Origin: Conexibacter woesei DSM 14684 | Lineage (GTDB): Bacteria > Actinomycetota > Thermoleophilia > Solirubrobacterales > Solirubrobacteraceae | Length of the DNA: 64,000 nt | Assembly (NCBI RefSeq): GCF_000025265.1 | Contig: NC_013739.1 | Span: forward strand, 4,636,001-4,700,000 | Direction: 5' to 3' | Shown here: one piece after another, positions 43,610 through 51,387 of the stretch | Position numbering within the stretch: the stretch's first letter is position 1 | Layout of the letters: each line of letters opens with the position of its first letter | The notes under the pieces: generated by a model | What the model saw: only the letters and a program-made list of their open reading frames with translations | The model's database searches: none | Told to the model about the DNA's origin: nothing | Translations under genes and position numbers: made by a program

Positions 43610-44188
43610 ATGAACATGAATCACTTCCATCGCTGGTTCTGCTCCAGCGCCTACTGGTACCGCCTCGTTCACGAGACGATCGTGCCCGAGGTGCTCGACG
43701 AGCACGACGTCACCCTCGGCGATGACGTGCTCGAGCTCGGTCCCGGCCCCGGCGTCACGACCGACATGCTGCGCAAGCGCGTCGATCGCCTCACGGCGCT
43801 GGAGTTCGACGAGCGTCTGCATCGCAGACTCGCCAACCGCCTCTCGGGTGAGGCGAACACGACCGTCGTCCGCGGCGACGCGACGGCGATGCCGTTCGAA
43901 GACCAACGCTACAGCGCGGTCGTGTGCTTCACGATGCTCCACCACATCCCGACCGACCCGCTGCAGGACAGACTGTTCGCCGAGGCGCGCCGCGTGCTGC
44001 GACCCGGAGGGATCTTCACCGGCTCCGACAGCCCCGGCAACCACTGGGCCTTCAAGGCGATCCACCTCAACGACGTCATGAATTGCATCGATCCGGCGAC
44101 GCTCAAGCCGCGCCTGGAGGCGGCCGGGTTCCAGGACGTCGAGGTGGACGCGGGCGACCGCTTCATGTGGCGCGCGTACGCCGCCTGA
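43610..44188 (+). CDS. Class I SAM-dependent methyltransferase
   Basis: A 192-residue methyltransferase of the UbiE/Methyltransf_11 type. Motif I is DDVLELGPGPGVTTDML, motif II ALEFDERLHRRLANRL, the mid motif VVRGDATAMPFEDQRYSAVVCFTMLHHI and motif III LRPGGIFTGSD. It starts MNMNHFHRWFCSSAYW, a short helical cap seen in several small-molecule methyltransferases. Divergent from the MetE-like gene, with 189 bases of shared promoter region. Several AGA codons. Substrate unknown; a small metabolite is likelier than a macromolecule given its size. Confidence 0.88.
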   Translation: MNMNHFHRWFCSSAYWYRLVHETIVPEVLDEHDVTLGDDVLELGPGPGVTTDMLRKRVDRLTALEFDERLHRRLANRLSGEANTTVVRGDATAMPFEDQRYSAVVCFTMLHHIPTDPLQDRLFAEARRVLRPGGIFTGSDSPGNHWAFKAIHLNDVMNCIDPATLKPRLEAAGFQDVEVDAGDRFMWRAYAA

Positions 44189-44234
44189 ACGCACGCGTGC
44201 AGCTGCAGTAAACCGCACCTATCCGTCGTTCGGT

Positions 44235-44261
44235 GGATGGTCACGCGGCGCGTGACCGTCC
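44235..44261 (+). promoter_or_regulatory. Dyad directly ahead of the PucR start codon
   Basis: Inverted repeat GGTCACGC / GCGTGACC (44239-44246 and 44250-44257, 3-base centre), extended by GGA/TCC outside one mismatch to 44235-44261. It abuts ATG 44262. It may be an autoregulatory operator, or an mRNA hairpin that hides ATG 44262 in favour of GTG 44274. Confidence 0.45.
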
Positions 44262-45473
44262 ATGCTCGTCGGTGTGAGCGCCCAGACGACCAACTGGCGC
44301 CCGATCGTCACCGGCTGCAGAGCGGTGCGGGCGCGTTCCAACTCCCTCTCCGCGCGCATCGTGGCGCGGATCGAGGACGAGATCAGACCCTACGAGCAGG
44401 CGCTGATCTCCACCACGGACCACCGCGAGGCGGTCCGCCATCACATGGACATGATGCTCGCCGGTCTCGCCGAGCACAGAACGCCCGGCGAGGCGGAGCT
44501 GGAGTTCGCCCGCGAGCTGGGACGCCGGCGCGCGCGCCAGGGGCTGCCGCTGTACGCGCTGATCCAGGCGTACCACGTCGGCTACCAGGAGCTGTGGGAA
44601 GAGCTGTTCGCCGAGGTGCAGACGCAGCCCGGGTCCGAGACCGTCGCCGCGTTGCCGTTCGCCGCGGGCGAGGCGTGGGCGTGGGTGCGCGAGATCAGCG
44701 CGGCGGTCGCGGAGGCCCATGAGGACGCGACCGCCGGGGAGCACGACGCCGACGTGAAGGCGCAACGCCGATTCGTCGAGCTGCTGAACCAATCGGGCGA
44801 ACCGATCGAGGAGCTGTTCGACGCGGCGCGCGCGCTCGGGTTCGAGCCCGAGGCGGACTTTCAGGCGATGTGCACCGTCGCGGACGGACTCGATCAGCGG
44901 CGGGTCGAACGCATTCAGGCAGCCCTCGGCGTCCTCGGCGGCGGCCGCTGCCTCGTCGTCGAGCACGGCCGCCTCCTGATCCTCTGGCAGCGTGCCGCCG
45001 TGTCAGAGGTACGTGCGGTGCTGGAGCGCCTCGCGCCCGACCGCGCGGTCGGCGTCGGGCTCGCTCGCAGAGGCTTCGCCGGCGCACGCGTCACCGTCGG
45101 CGACGCCGAGCGGGCGCTGGCGGTCGCGACGCGCCGCGGCGAGGACGCGAGCTTCGCGCAGGAATGGCTCGCCTCCGCGATGCTGCAATCGGAGGACCGG
45201 CTGATCCCGATCCTGGAGCCCGGGCTGCGCGTGGCCGAGAAGCATCCGGGTCTGCTCGAGGTCGTGGTCGGCTTCGCGGAGGCCGACTTCTCGATCGCCG
45301 CGATGGCGCGCACCCATTACCTGCATCCCAACACCGCGACGTATCGGCTCGAGCGCTGGCGGGAGCTGACGGGCTGGAACGCCCGCAGCATCGACGGGCT
45401 CATGAAGTCGCTGGCGTGCGCTCTGCTGCTTCGGCGAACAGCTCGCTCAACGTCGGATGCGGGTGGATCGTGA
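44262..45473 (+). CDS. PucR/CdaR-family transcriptional regulator
   Basis: A 403-residue regulator. The N-terminal 180 residues are helical (ARIEDEIRPYEQALISTTDHREAVRHHMDMMLAGL) and resemble the RsbR/PucR sensory N-domain. A GGDEF-like remnant may occupy the middle (GVGLARRGFAGARVTVGDAERALAVATRRGE). The C-terminus is the PucR helix-turn-helix VVGFAEADFSIAAMARTHYLHPNTATYRLERWRELTGWN. An alternative start is GTG 44274. The last 74 bases overlap the 3' end of the convergent lipoamide dehydrogenase gene. PucR proteins usually activate purine, amine or amino-acid catabolism; the target here is not shown. Confidence 0.88.
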   Translation: MLVGVSAQTTNWRPIVTGCRAVRARSNSLSARIVARIEDEIRPYEQALISTTDHREAVRHHMDMMLAGLAEHRTPGEAELEFARELGRRRARQGLPLYALIQAYHVGYQELWEELFAEVQTQPGSETVAALPFAAGEAWAWVREISAAVAEAHEDATAGEHDADVKAQRRFVELLNQSGEPIEELFDAARALGFEPEADFQAMCTVADGLDQRRVERIQAALGVLGGGRCLVVEHGRLLILWQRAAVSEVRAVLERLAPDRAVGVGLARRGFAGARVTVGDAERALAVATRRGEDASFAQEWLASAMLQSEDRLIPILEPGLRVAEKHPGLLEVVVGFAEADFSIAAMARTHYLHPNTATYRLERWRELTGWNARSIDGLMKSLACALLLRRTARSTSDAGGS

Positions 45474-46800
45474 GCGCAAGATCCTCTGGCGAGGCCCGCA
45501 GCTCGATCGCCAGGACCGCCTCCGCGATCAGCTCCGACGCATGTGGCGCGACGATGTGGGCGCCGATGATCGCATCGGCCTGAGGATCGACGACGAGCTG
45601 CACGAAGCCGTGCGTCGCGGCCATCGTCGCGGCGCGGCCCGATGCGGCCAACGGCATGACGACCTCGATCGCGTCGACGCCGGCGTCACGCGCCTGCGCC
45701 GCCGTCTGTCCGGCGCTGGCGATCTCCGGGTCGGAGAAGACCACGAGCGGGATCGCCGCCGGGTCGAACGCGACGCGACGTCCGCTCAGCGCCTCAGCCG
45801 CGACGCGCGCCTCGGCGGTCGCCTTGTGCGCCAGAGCCGGCCCGGGAACGATGTCGCCGATCGCGGCGACGTGCTCGGCGATGCGGCGATCGGGCGCCGG
45901 CGCGAGCAGCGCGCCGGCGGGATCCGCCAGGCCGGCGTCGCCCAGACCGAGACCGTCGACGTTCGGCCGCCGCCCGACGGCGACGATCACCTTGTCGGCG
46001 TCCACGAGCGCCGCTCCGTCCGCCTGCTCGCAGCGCAGTCTGCCGTCGGCGTGGCCGACGGCGAGCGCGTTCACGTGGATCGCCACGCCAAGCTCCGCGA
46101 GCCGCTTGAGCAGTGGGCGCAGCAACGCCTTCGGCAGTTCCGGCAGCAGCCGCTCACGTGCCTCGACGATCGAGACGCGGGCGCCGAGCTTCGCGAACGC
46201 GATGCCGAGCTCGAGCCCGATGTAGCCGCCCCCGACGACGGCCAGCGCCTCCGGCACGTCGGCGAGCGCCAGGGCGCCGGCCGAGTCGAGGACCGTCACG
46301 CCGTCGTACGGGAGAGCCGGCAGCTCGATCGGGCGCGATCCGGTCGCGAGGATCGCGTCGCGGAAGCGCAGCTGGGCGACGAGCGCGCCGTCGGCGCCGG
46401 AGTGGACCGAGACGCGGTCGGCCGCCGTGAGCGTGGCACGACCCTCGACCACGCGCACGCCGGCGTTCGCCAGCTGACCCGCGACGCCTGAGGCGAGCCG
46501 CGCGATCAGCGCCGCCTTGCCGACCTGGAAGCGGTCGCCGTCGAAGCCGCCGGCCGTCTTGGCGGCGCCCAGCTCCGCGAGCTCGTGGCCGCGCCAGGCG
46601 TGCGACGCGACCTCGATCAGCGCCTTGCTGGGGATGCAGCCGACGTGCAGGCAGGCGCCGCCGAGGGCGGCCGGCCCGCCCTCCTCGACGAGCGTCACGC
46701 GCCGGCCGAGCGCCGCGGCGTGCAGCGCCGCCGTGTAGCCGCCCGGGCCGCCGCCCACGACGAGCAGGTCGACCTCCTCGATCAGCTCCCCGACGACCAT
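45400..46800 (-). CDS. lpdA: Dihydrolipoamide dehydrogenase (E3)
   Basis: A 466-residue FAD disulfide oxidoreductase that reoxidises the lipoyl arms of 2-oxoacid dehydrogenase complexes with NAD. FAD loop VVGGGPGGYTAALHAA, redox pair GGACLHVGCIPSKAL (Cys-x4-Cys), NAD loop VVGGGYIGLELGIAFAKLG, and C-terminal His-Glu pair in LTIHPHPTLSELFAEA. ATG 46800 overlaps the E2 stop as TGATG; the longer open frame belongs to E2 and E1. It is the only E3 in the window and probably serves both complexes. Its last 74 bases lie antisense to the PucR gene. Confidence 0.95.
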   Translation of the reverse strand: MVVGELIEEVDLLVVGGGPGGYTAALHAAALGRRVTLVEEGGPAALGGACLHVGCIPSKALIEVASHAWRGHELAELGAAKTAGGFDGDRFQVGKAALIARLASGVAGQLANAGVRVVEGRATLTAADRVSVHSGADGALVAQLRFRDAILATGSRPIELPALPYDGVTVLDSAGALALADVPEALAVVGGGYIGLELGIAFAKLGARVSIVEARERLLPELPKALLRPLLKRLAELGVAIHVNALAVGHADGRLRCEQADGAALVDADKVIVAVGRRPNVDGLGLGDAGLADPAGALLAPAPDRRIAEHVAAIGDIVPGPALAHKATAEARVAAEALSGRRVAFDPAAIPLVVFSDPEIASAGQTAAQARDAGVDAIEVVMPLAASGRAATMAATHGFVQLVVDPQADAIIGAHIVAPHASELIAEAVLAIELRASPEDLALTIHPHPTLSELFAEAAERTPATS

Positions 46801-48008
46801 CACACAGCTCCCAGCAGCAGTCGCGACGGCTCCGCGATCAGGCGTTCGAGCGTCGAGATGAACGCGCTCAGCTCCGCCCCCTCGACGACACGGTGGTCGG
46901 CCGACACCGACAGCGGCAGCAGGGGCCGCGCCACGATCTCGCCGTCCACGACGACCGCCGACTCGCGCGTACGGCCGAAGCCGGCGATGCCGACCTCCGG
47001 CGCGCGCACGATCGGCACGCCGAGCCAGCCGCCGTACGCGCCGGTGTTGGTGAGCGTGAAGGACCCCGGTCCGGTCTGTTCGCGCGTCAGGCGCCGCGTG
47101 CGGGCGGCCTCCGCGAGCGCGTCGATCTCGCGCGCCAGCTCCAGCAGCGTGAGCTGTTCGGCCGCGCGCACCACCGGCACGACGAGGCCGTCCGGGGTCG
47201 CCGCGGCGATGCCGAGGTCGACGCTGCCGCGCTCGGTGACCGTCTCGGTCCCCTCGTCGTAGACGGCGTTCATGATCGGGTGCTCGCGCAGAGCCGCGAC
47301 GGTGACCATCGCGAAGATCGGCGCGAACGCGAGGCGCACGCCAGCCCGCTCCGCGTCGGCGCGCAGCGTCTTCTGCACGGCGAGCAGCCGCGCAGCGTCG
47401 ACCTCGCGGAACTCGCTGACGTGGGGAACTCTCCACGCCCGTGTCATCGCGCGGGCCATCGAGCGCTTGACGCCGCTGAGGACCGTGGTGCGATCCTCGC
47501 CGCGCGGAGCGCGCGGTCGGACGGGCTCCGTCGCGCCGCCGCCGCCGGGCGCGCCGCTGGCGGGTTCCTGCGCGGCGCGCACGTCGTGCTTGGTGATCCG
47601 CCCGTGGGGCCCGGAGCCCTGGACGGTCGTCAGGTCGATGCCCAGCTCGTACGCCAGCTTGCGGGTCGCCGGTGCCGCGAGGACGCGGCCGCGAGGCGGG
47701 GCGGGCGTCGCCTGCTCGGCAGCCGGCGTCGGCGGCGTCGTGTGCGTCGTGTGCGTGACGCCCTCCGCTTCGATCTTGAACAGCACGTCGCCGACGGCGG
47801 CGGACGTGCCGGCCTCGACCGCGTGCCAGGTGATGACGCCGGTCGCCGGCGCGGGCAGTTCGACGAGCGCCTTGTCGGTCTCGACGGTCACGACCGGCTG
47901 GTGCTCCTCGACGCGCTCCCCGACGGGGACCAGCCACTCGACGACGTCGGCCTCGGTCAGGCCCTCGCCGATGTCGGCCAGTCTGAACTCGATCTCGGCC
48001 ACGCTCAT
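46800..48008 (-). CDS. 2-oxoacid dehydrogenase E2 (dihydrolipoyl acyltransferase), first complex
   Basis: A 402-residue E2. One lipoyl domain (EFRLADIGEGLTEADVVEWLVPVGERV) has the lipoyl Lys46 in ETDKALVELP. A flexible linker, an E1/E3-binding domain (VLAAPATRKLAYELGIDLTTVQGSGPHGRITKHDV) and the catalytic domain follow. The catalytic motif reads SADHRVVEGAELS: His is kept, but the usual Asp of HxxxDG is Glu. Overlaps E1b and E3 genes by four and one bases. Belongs with a branched-chain or pyruvate-type complex. Confidence 0.93.
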   Translation of the reverse strand: MSVAEIEFRLADIGEGLTEADVVEWLVPVGERVEEHQPVVTVETDKALVELPAPATGVITWHAVEAGTSAAVGDVLFKIEAEGVTHTTHTTPPTPAAEQATPAPPRGRVLAAPATRKLAYELGIDLTTVQGSGPHGRITKHDVRAAQEPASGAPGGGGATEPVRPRAPRGEDRTTVLSGVKRSMARAMTRAWRVPHVSEFREVDAARLLAVQKTLRADAERAGVRLAFAPIFAMVTVAALREHPIMNAVYDEGTETVTERGSVDLGIAAATPDGLVVPVVRAAEQLTLLELAREIDALAEAARTRRLTREQTGPGSFTLTNTGAYGGWLGVPIVRAPEVGIAGFGRTRESAVVVDGEIVARPLLPLSVSADHRVVEGAELSAFISTLERLIAEPSRLLLGAV

Positions 48009-48982
48009 GCCCCCAGCAGCGCGCGGGCCGCTGCCGCGACGCGCACGGGCGTCGGGATGTACCGCTCTTCCAGGCCGGCGAGCGGGTACGGCGTGTCGTG
48101 CCCGGTGACCCGTGCGACTGGCGCCTCCAGCGTCCAGAAGGCCTCCTGCTGCGCCGTCGCGGCGACCTCGGACGCGAAGCCGGCGGTGAACGGCCCTTCC
48201 GAGACGACGACGCAGCGTCCGGTCGCGGCGACCGCCTCGCGCAACGCGTCCTCGTCGAGCGGCACCAGCGTGCGCAGGTCGAGCACGAGTGACTCGACGC
48301 CGTCCTTCGCGAGCAGGTCTGCCGCCTCCTCGGCGACGGCGACACCGCTGCTCCAGGCGACGAGCGTCACGTCACCGCCCTCGCGGACCGTGCGGGCGCG
48401 GCCGAAGGGCAGCGTGTACTCCTCCTCCGGCACCTCCATGCGCATGCGGCGGTAGCCTCTCAGCGGCTCGCAGAAGAGCACCGGGTCGGGGTCGCGGATC
48501 GCCTGCGTCAGCAGGCCCTTCGCCTCGTACGGATCGGCCGGCATCACGATCTTGAGGCCGGGGCAGTTCGCGAGCTGCGCCTCGAGCGCGTCGGCATGGT
48601 GTTCGGGCGTGCGGATCCCGCCGCCGAACGGCGCGCGGATCGTGACCGGCGTCTCCAGACGACCGCCCGAGCGATACCGCATGCGGCCCAGCTGCGGTCC
48701 GAGCTGATGGAAGGCCTGGTGCAGGAAGCCCATGAACTGGATCTCGGCGACGGGCACCATGCCGGAGATCGCGAGCCCGATCGCCGACCCGACGATCACC
48801 GCCTCGGCCAACGGCGTGTCGACGACGCGCTCGTCGCCGAACCGCTCGTGCAGGCCGTCGGTCGCGCGGAAGACGCCGCCGAGTCTGCCGACGTCCTGCC
48901 CGAGCACGACCACGCGCTCGTCGCGCGCGAGCTCCTGCGCGAGCGTCAGCCGCACCGCTTCGACGAGGTTCAGCTCAGACAC
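48005..48982 (-). CDS. 2-oxoacid dehydrogenase E1 beta, first complex
   Basis: A 325-residue transketolase-like beta subunit. Key blocks are DERVVVLGQDVGRLGGVFRATDGLHERFG, VADTPLAE-type VVDTPLAEAVIVGSAIGLA, MPVAEIQFMGFLHQAFHQL and TIRAPFGGGIRTPEHHADALEAQLANCPGLKIVMPADPYEAKGLL. With E1 alpha it forms the thiamine-diphosphate decarboxylase. GTG 48982 overlaps the alpha gene end by 8 bases. Confidence 0.94.
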   Translation of the reverse strand: MSELNLVEAVRLTLAQELARDERVVVLGQDVGRLGGVFRATDGLHERFGDERVVDTPLAEAVIVGSAIGLAISGMVPVAEIQFMGFLHQAFHQLGPQLGRMRYRSGGRLETPVTIRAPFGGGIRTPEHHADALEAQLANCPGLKIVMPADPYEAKGLLTQAIRDPDPVLFCEPLRGYRRMRMEVPEEEYTLPFGRARTVREGGDVTLVAWSSGVAVAEEAADLLAKDGVESLVLDLRTLVPLDEDALREAVAATGRCVVVSEGPFTAGFASEVAATAQQEAFWTLEAPVARVTGHDTPYPLAGLEERYIPTPVRVAAAARALLGA

Positions 48983-49967
48983 CGGCCGCCGCCTCTCGTG
49001 CTTGCTCCCGCTGCCGTGTCACACGCGCGGGCTCGTTGACGAACACGTTGTCGAACATCGCGTCGCTCGTGGGACGGGGCGTCGCCTCGGCCGTGGCCCA
49101 GGCTGCGTCGATCTGCTCCGTGATGGAGGCGACCATCTCCGCGTCGCGCTCGTCGCTCCACGCTCTGCGCCGCCCGCGCAACGTCGCGAGCGCCTGCTCG
49201 ATCGGGTCGCGCTCCCGCCACTGCGCGAGCACCTCCGGGTCGACGTAGCGCGTGGGATCGTCGGCGGTCGTGTGCGGGCCGGTGCGGTAGGTGACCGCCT
49301 CGAGGATCGTCGGCCCGCCGCCGTCGCGTGCGCGAGCGACGGCCTCGCCGGCGGCTTCCCGCGTCGCCTCGACGTCGTTGCCGTCGACCACGACGCCGGC
49401 GCAGCCGTATCCGACCGCGCGCGAGGCGAACGTCTCCGCGGCGGTCTGCCGGGAGCGCGGGGTCGAGATCGCCCAGCCGTTGTTCTGCAGCACGACCACC
49501 AGCGGCGCACGCAACACGCCCGCGAGGTTGCACGTCTCGTGGAAGTCTCCCTCGGAGCTCGCGCCGTCGCCGATGTAGGTCATGACGACGCCGTTCTCGC
49601 CCTGCAGCCTCATGCCCCACGCGATGCCGACGGCGTGCGGCAGCTGCGCCGCGAGCGCGATCTGCATCGGCAGCACGCGGACGTCCCTGGGGATCGCCGA
49701 GCCCTGGGGATGCCCCTGGAGGTAGAGGAAGAAGTGCGCGAGCGGATAGCCCTGACGCAGCATCGCCGGAAGCTCGCGGTACTGCGGAACGACCCAGTCG
49801 CGTGCCGGGTCGAGCGCCAGGGCGCTGCCGACGACGGCCGCCTCCTGCCCCGTCACGGGCGAGAAGGTGCCGAGCCGGCCCTGACGCTGAAGGCTGATCG
49901 CGCGCTCGTCGACGGCGCGTGCGAGGCGCATCCAGCGGAGCGCGTCGATGAGGGCTCTGGAGTCCAT
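48975..49967 (-). CDS. 2-oxoacid dehydrogenase E1 alpha, first complex
   Basis: A 330-residue thiamine-diphosphate subunit. The ThDP motif is YIGDGASSEGDFHETCNLAGVLRAPLVVVLQNNGWAIS, and the end of the phosphorylation-loop region reads TYRTGPHTTADDPTRYVDPE, as in Gram-positive pyruvate and branched-chain E1 alpha. TAGATT (49977-49982, minus strand) lies 9 bases before ATG 49967, so the transcript may be nearly leaderless. First gene of E1a-E1b-E2-E3. Sequence alone does not separate pyruvate from branched-chain 2-oxoacid specificity; the neighbouring amino-acid genes favour the latter. Confidence 0.93.
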   Translation of the reverse strand: MDSRALIDALRWMRLARAVDERAISLQRQGRLGTFSPVTGQEAAVVGSALALDPARDWVVPQYRELPAMLRQGYPLAHFFLYLQGHPQGSAIPRDVRVLPMQIALAAQLPHAVGIAWGMRLQGENGVVMTYIGDGASSEGDFHETCNLAGVLRAPLVVVLQNNGWAISTPRSRQTAAETFASRAVGYGCAGVVVDGNDVEATREAAGEAVARARDGGGPTILEAVTYRTGPHTTADDPTRYVDPEVLAQWRERDPIEQALATLRGRRRAWSDERDAEMVASITEQIDAAWATAEATPRPTSDAMFDNVFVNEPARVTRQREQAREAAAGV

Positions 49968-49982
49968 GTCGCGGTCAATCTA

Positions 49983-50019
49983 GATCGCACCCGGTGGGCC
50001 TTCCCCACCGGGTGCGATC
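49983..50019 (-). terminator. 16-bp hairpin terminator after the acyl-CoA dehydrogenase gene
   Basis: Perfect 16-bp stem (49983-49998 with 50004-50019) and a 5-base loop, 36 bases beyond the acyl-CoA dehydrogenase stop. It directly abuts the candidate -10 (49977-49982) of the E1 alpha gene, so terminator and promoter are packed together. Confidence 0.75.
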
Positions 50020-50055
50020 GGGCAAAGCTGGAGAAATCCCGATCTCGTACGACGG

Positions 50056-51240
50056 TTAGGGCGCGGCCGCGAACAGCGATCGCGCCGCGATCTCGCGCAG
50101 CACCTCGGAGGCGCCCTCGTAGATGCGCGGCGCCCGCACCTCGCGATACAGATGCCCGAGCAGATGCCCCTGCTCCAGGGCGCAGGCGCCGTGCATCTGG
50201 ACGCAGGCGTCGACGACCTCTTGCGCCGTCTCGGTCGCCCGCAGCTTCGCCATCGCCGACAGACGGCCGTCGGGCTCGCCCGCGTCGAAGCGCTCGGCCG
50301 TGTGGTAGATCAGCAGCCGGGCGGCCGTCAGCTGCGACGTCAGCTCGGCGACTCTGTGAGCGAGCGCCTGGCGTGTGGAGAGCGGGGCGCCGAACTGCTC
50401 GCGTCGCTTGAGGAAGGAGATCGTCGCGTCGAGCGCCGCCTGCGAGACGGCGAGCCCGAAGGCGCCGACGCTGATGCGGAACTGCTCCAGCGTCTTCATG
50501 CCGATCTCCCAGCCCTGCCCGACCTCGCCGACGACCGCCGAGCTCGGCACGCGCACGTTGTCGAACACGAGGCGTCCGACGGGGTGGGAGACGATCAGCT
50601 CCAGCGGCTCGCCGGTCAGGCCGGGCGCGTCGCCAGGCACGATGAAGGCGGTCTGGCTCGTGCGGGCGTTGCCGTTCCCGGTGCGTGCGAAGACGACGTA
50701 GACGTCGGCGTCGGGCGCGTTCGAGATCCACACCTTCGTGCCGCTGAGGAGGTAGTCGCCGCCGTCCCGGTGCGCTTCCAGCGCGAGCGCCGCGACATCG
50801 GATCCGGCGTCCGGCTCGGTCATCGCGAAGGCCGCGACGGCGTCGCCGCTCACCACCGGCTCATACCATTCGTCGACCTGCTCCTCGGAGCCCCAGCGGT
50901 AGATCGGGTTGAAGCCGAGGCCCTGCAGTCCGAGCGCGTCCTCGGTGGCCGTCGAGCGCTGCCCGAGGCTCTCCTTCAGCAGGCACAGGGTGACCGCCGA
51001 GATGCGCCGGTCCGCGGGATCCAGCGGTGGGAACAGCTCGCGCAGGAGGCCGTGCTCGCCGATCGCCCTCACGAGCGCGCGGTTGACCCGCGTCTCCTCG
51101 CCGGCGTCAGCGACGGCCGCCAGCGTCGACTCGGTGAGGTCGCGCCACCCGAACGCCTTCTCGAGGCGCTCGCCGAGCGTCGCCGGCCACCCCCACGCGC
51201 TCGCCGCGGCCGTCGTCAGGTTCTTGGTTTCGATCGTCAT
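50056..51240 (-). CDS. Acyl-CoA dehydrogenase
   Basis: A 394-residue FAD flavoenzyme introducing a 2,3 double bond into acyl-CoA. Family signatures are AFAMTEPDAGSDVAALALEAHRDGGDYLLSGTKVWISNAPDADVYVVFAR and the C-terminal QMHGACALEQGHLLGHLYREVRAPRIYEGASEVLREIAARSLF, where the Glu of YEGASE is the likely catalytic base. ATG 51240 begins the usual family N-terminus and is preferred to GTG/ATG 51327. It sits between two 2-oxoacid dehydrogenase operons whose products are branched-chain acyl-CoAs, so isovaleryl-, isobutyryl- or 2-methylbutyryl-CoA are likely substrates. Confidence 0.93.
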   Translation of the reverse strand: MTIETKNLTTAAASAWGWPATLGERLEKAFGWRDLTESTLAAVADAGEETRVNRALVRAIGEHGLLRELFPPLDPADRRISAVTLCLLKESLGQRSTATEDALGLQGLGFNPIYRWGSEEQVDEWYEPVVSGDAVAAFAMTEPDAGSDVAALALEAHRDGGDYLLSGTKVWISNAPDADVYVVFARTGNGNARTSQTAFIVPGDAPGLTGEPLELIVSHPVGRLVFDNVRVPSSAVVGEVGQGWEIGMKTLEQFRISVGAFGLAVSQAALDATISFLKRREQFGAPLSTRQALAHRVAELTSQLTAARLLIYHTAERFDAGEPDGRLSAMAKLRATETAQEVVDACVQMHGACALEQGHLLGHLYREVRAPRIYEGASEVLREIAARSLFAAAP

Positions 51241-51347
51241 CGCGCTGCCCACGTCTCCTCTTGAGATAAAGCGACGTCGCGATCGTAGGTACGCCTCGTC
51301 CGGGGATTTCCCGGAATCAGGGGACATCGAGTGCCGGGGACACCGAA

Positions 51348-51383
51348 CCGCCGCTCGGAGCGTCGCGATCTCCGCCGCTCGGA
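51348..51383. repeat. Two direct copies of a 12-mer, 24-base period
   Basis: CCGCCGCTCGGA at 51348-51359 and again at 51372-51383, separated by 12 bases, in the 147-base gap between the second E2 stop and the acyl-CoA dehydrogenase start. Possibly a binding site; otherwise nothing is recognised in this gap. Confidence 0.5.
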
Positions 51384-51387
51384 CGAC

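Noticed and set aside
45400-48345. Apparent 981-residue fusion ending in lipoamide dehydrogenase
   Set aside because: The N-terminal half is an out-of-frame reading of the E2 gene; the E3 start at 46800 overlaps the E2 stop as TGATG and matches family length.
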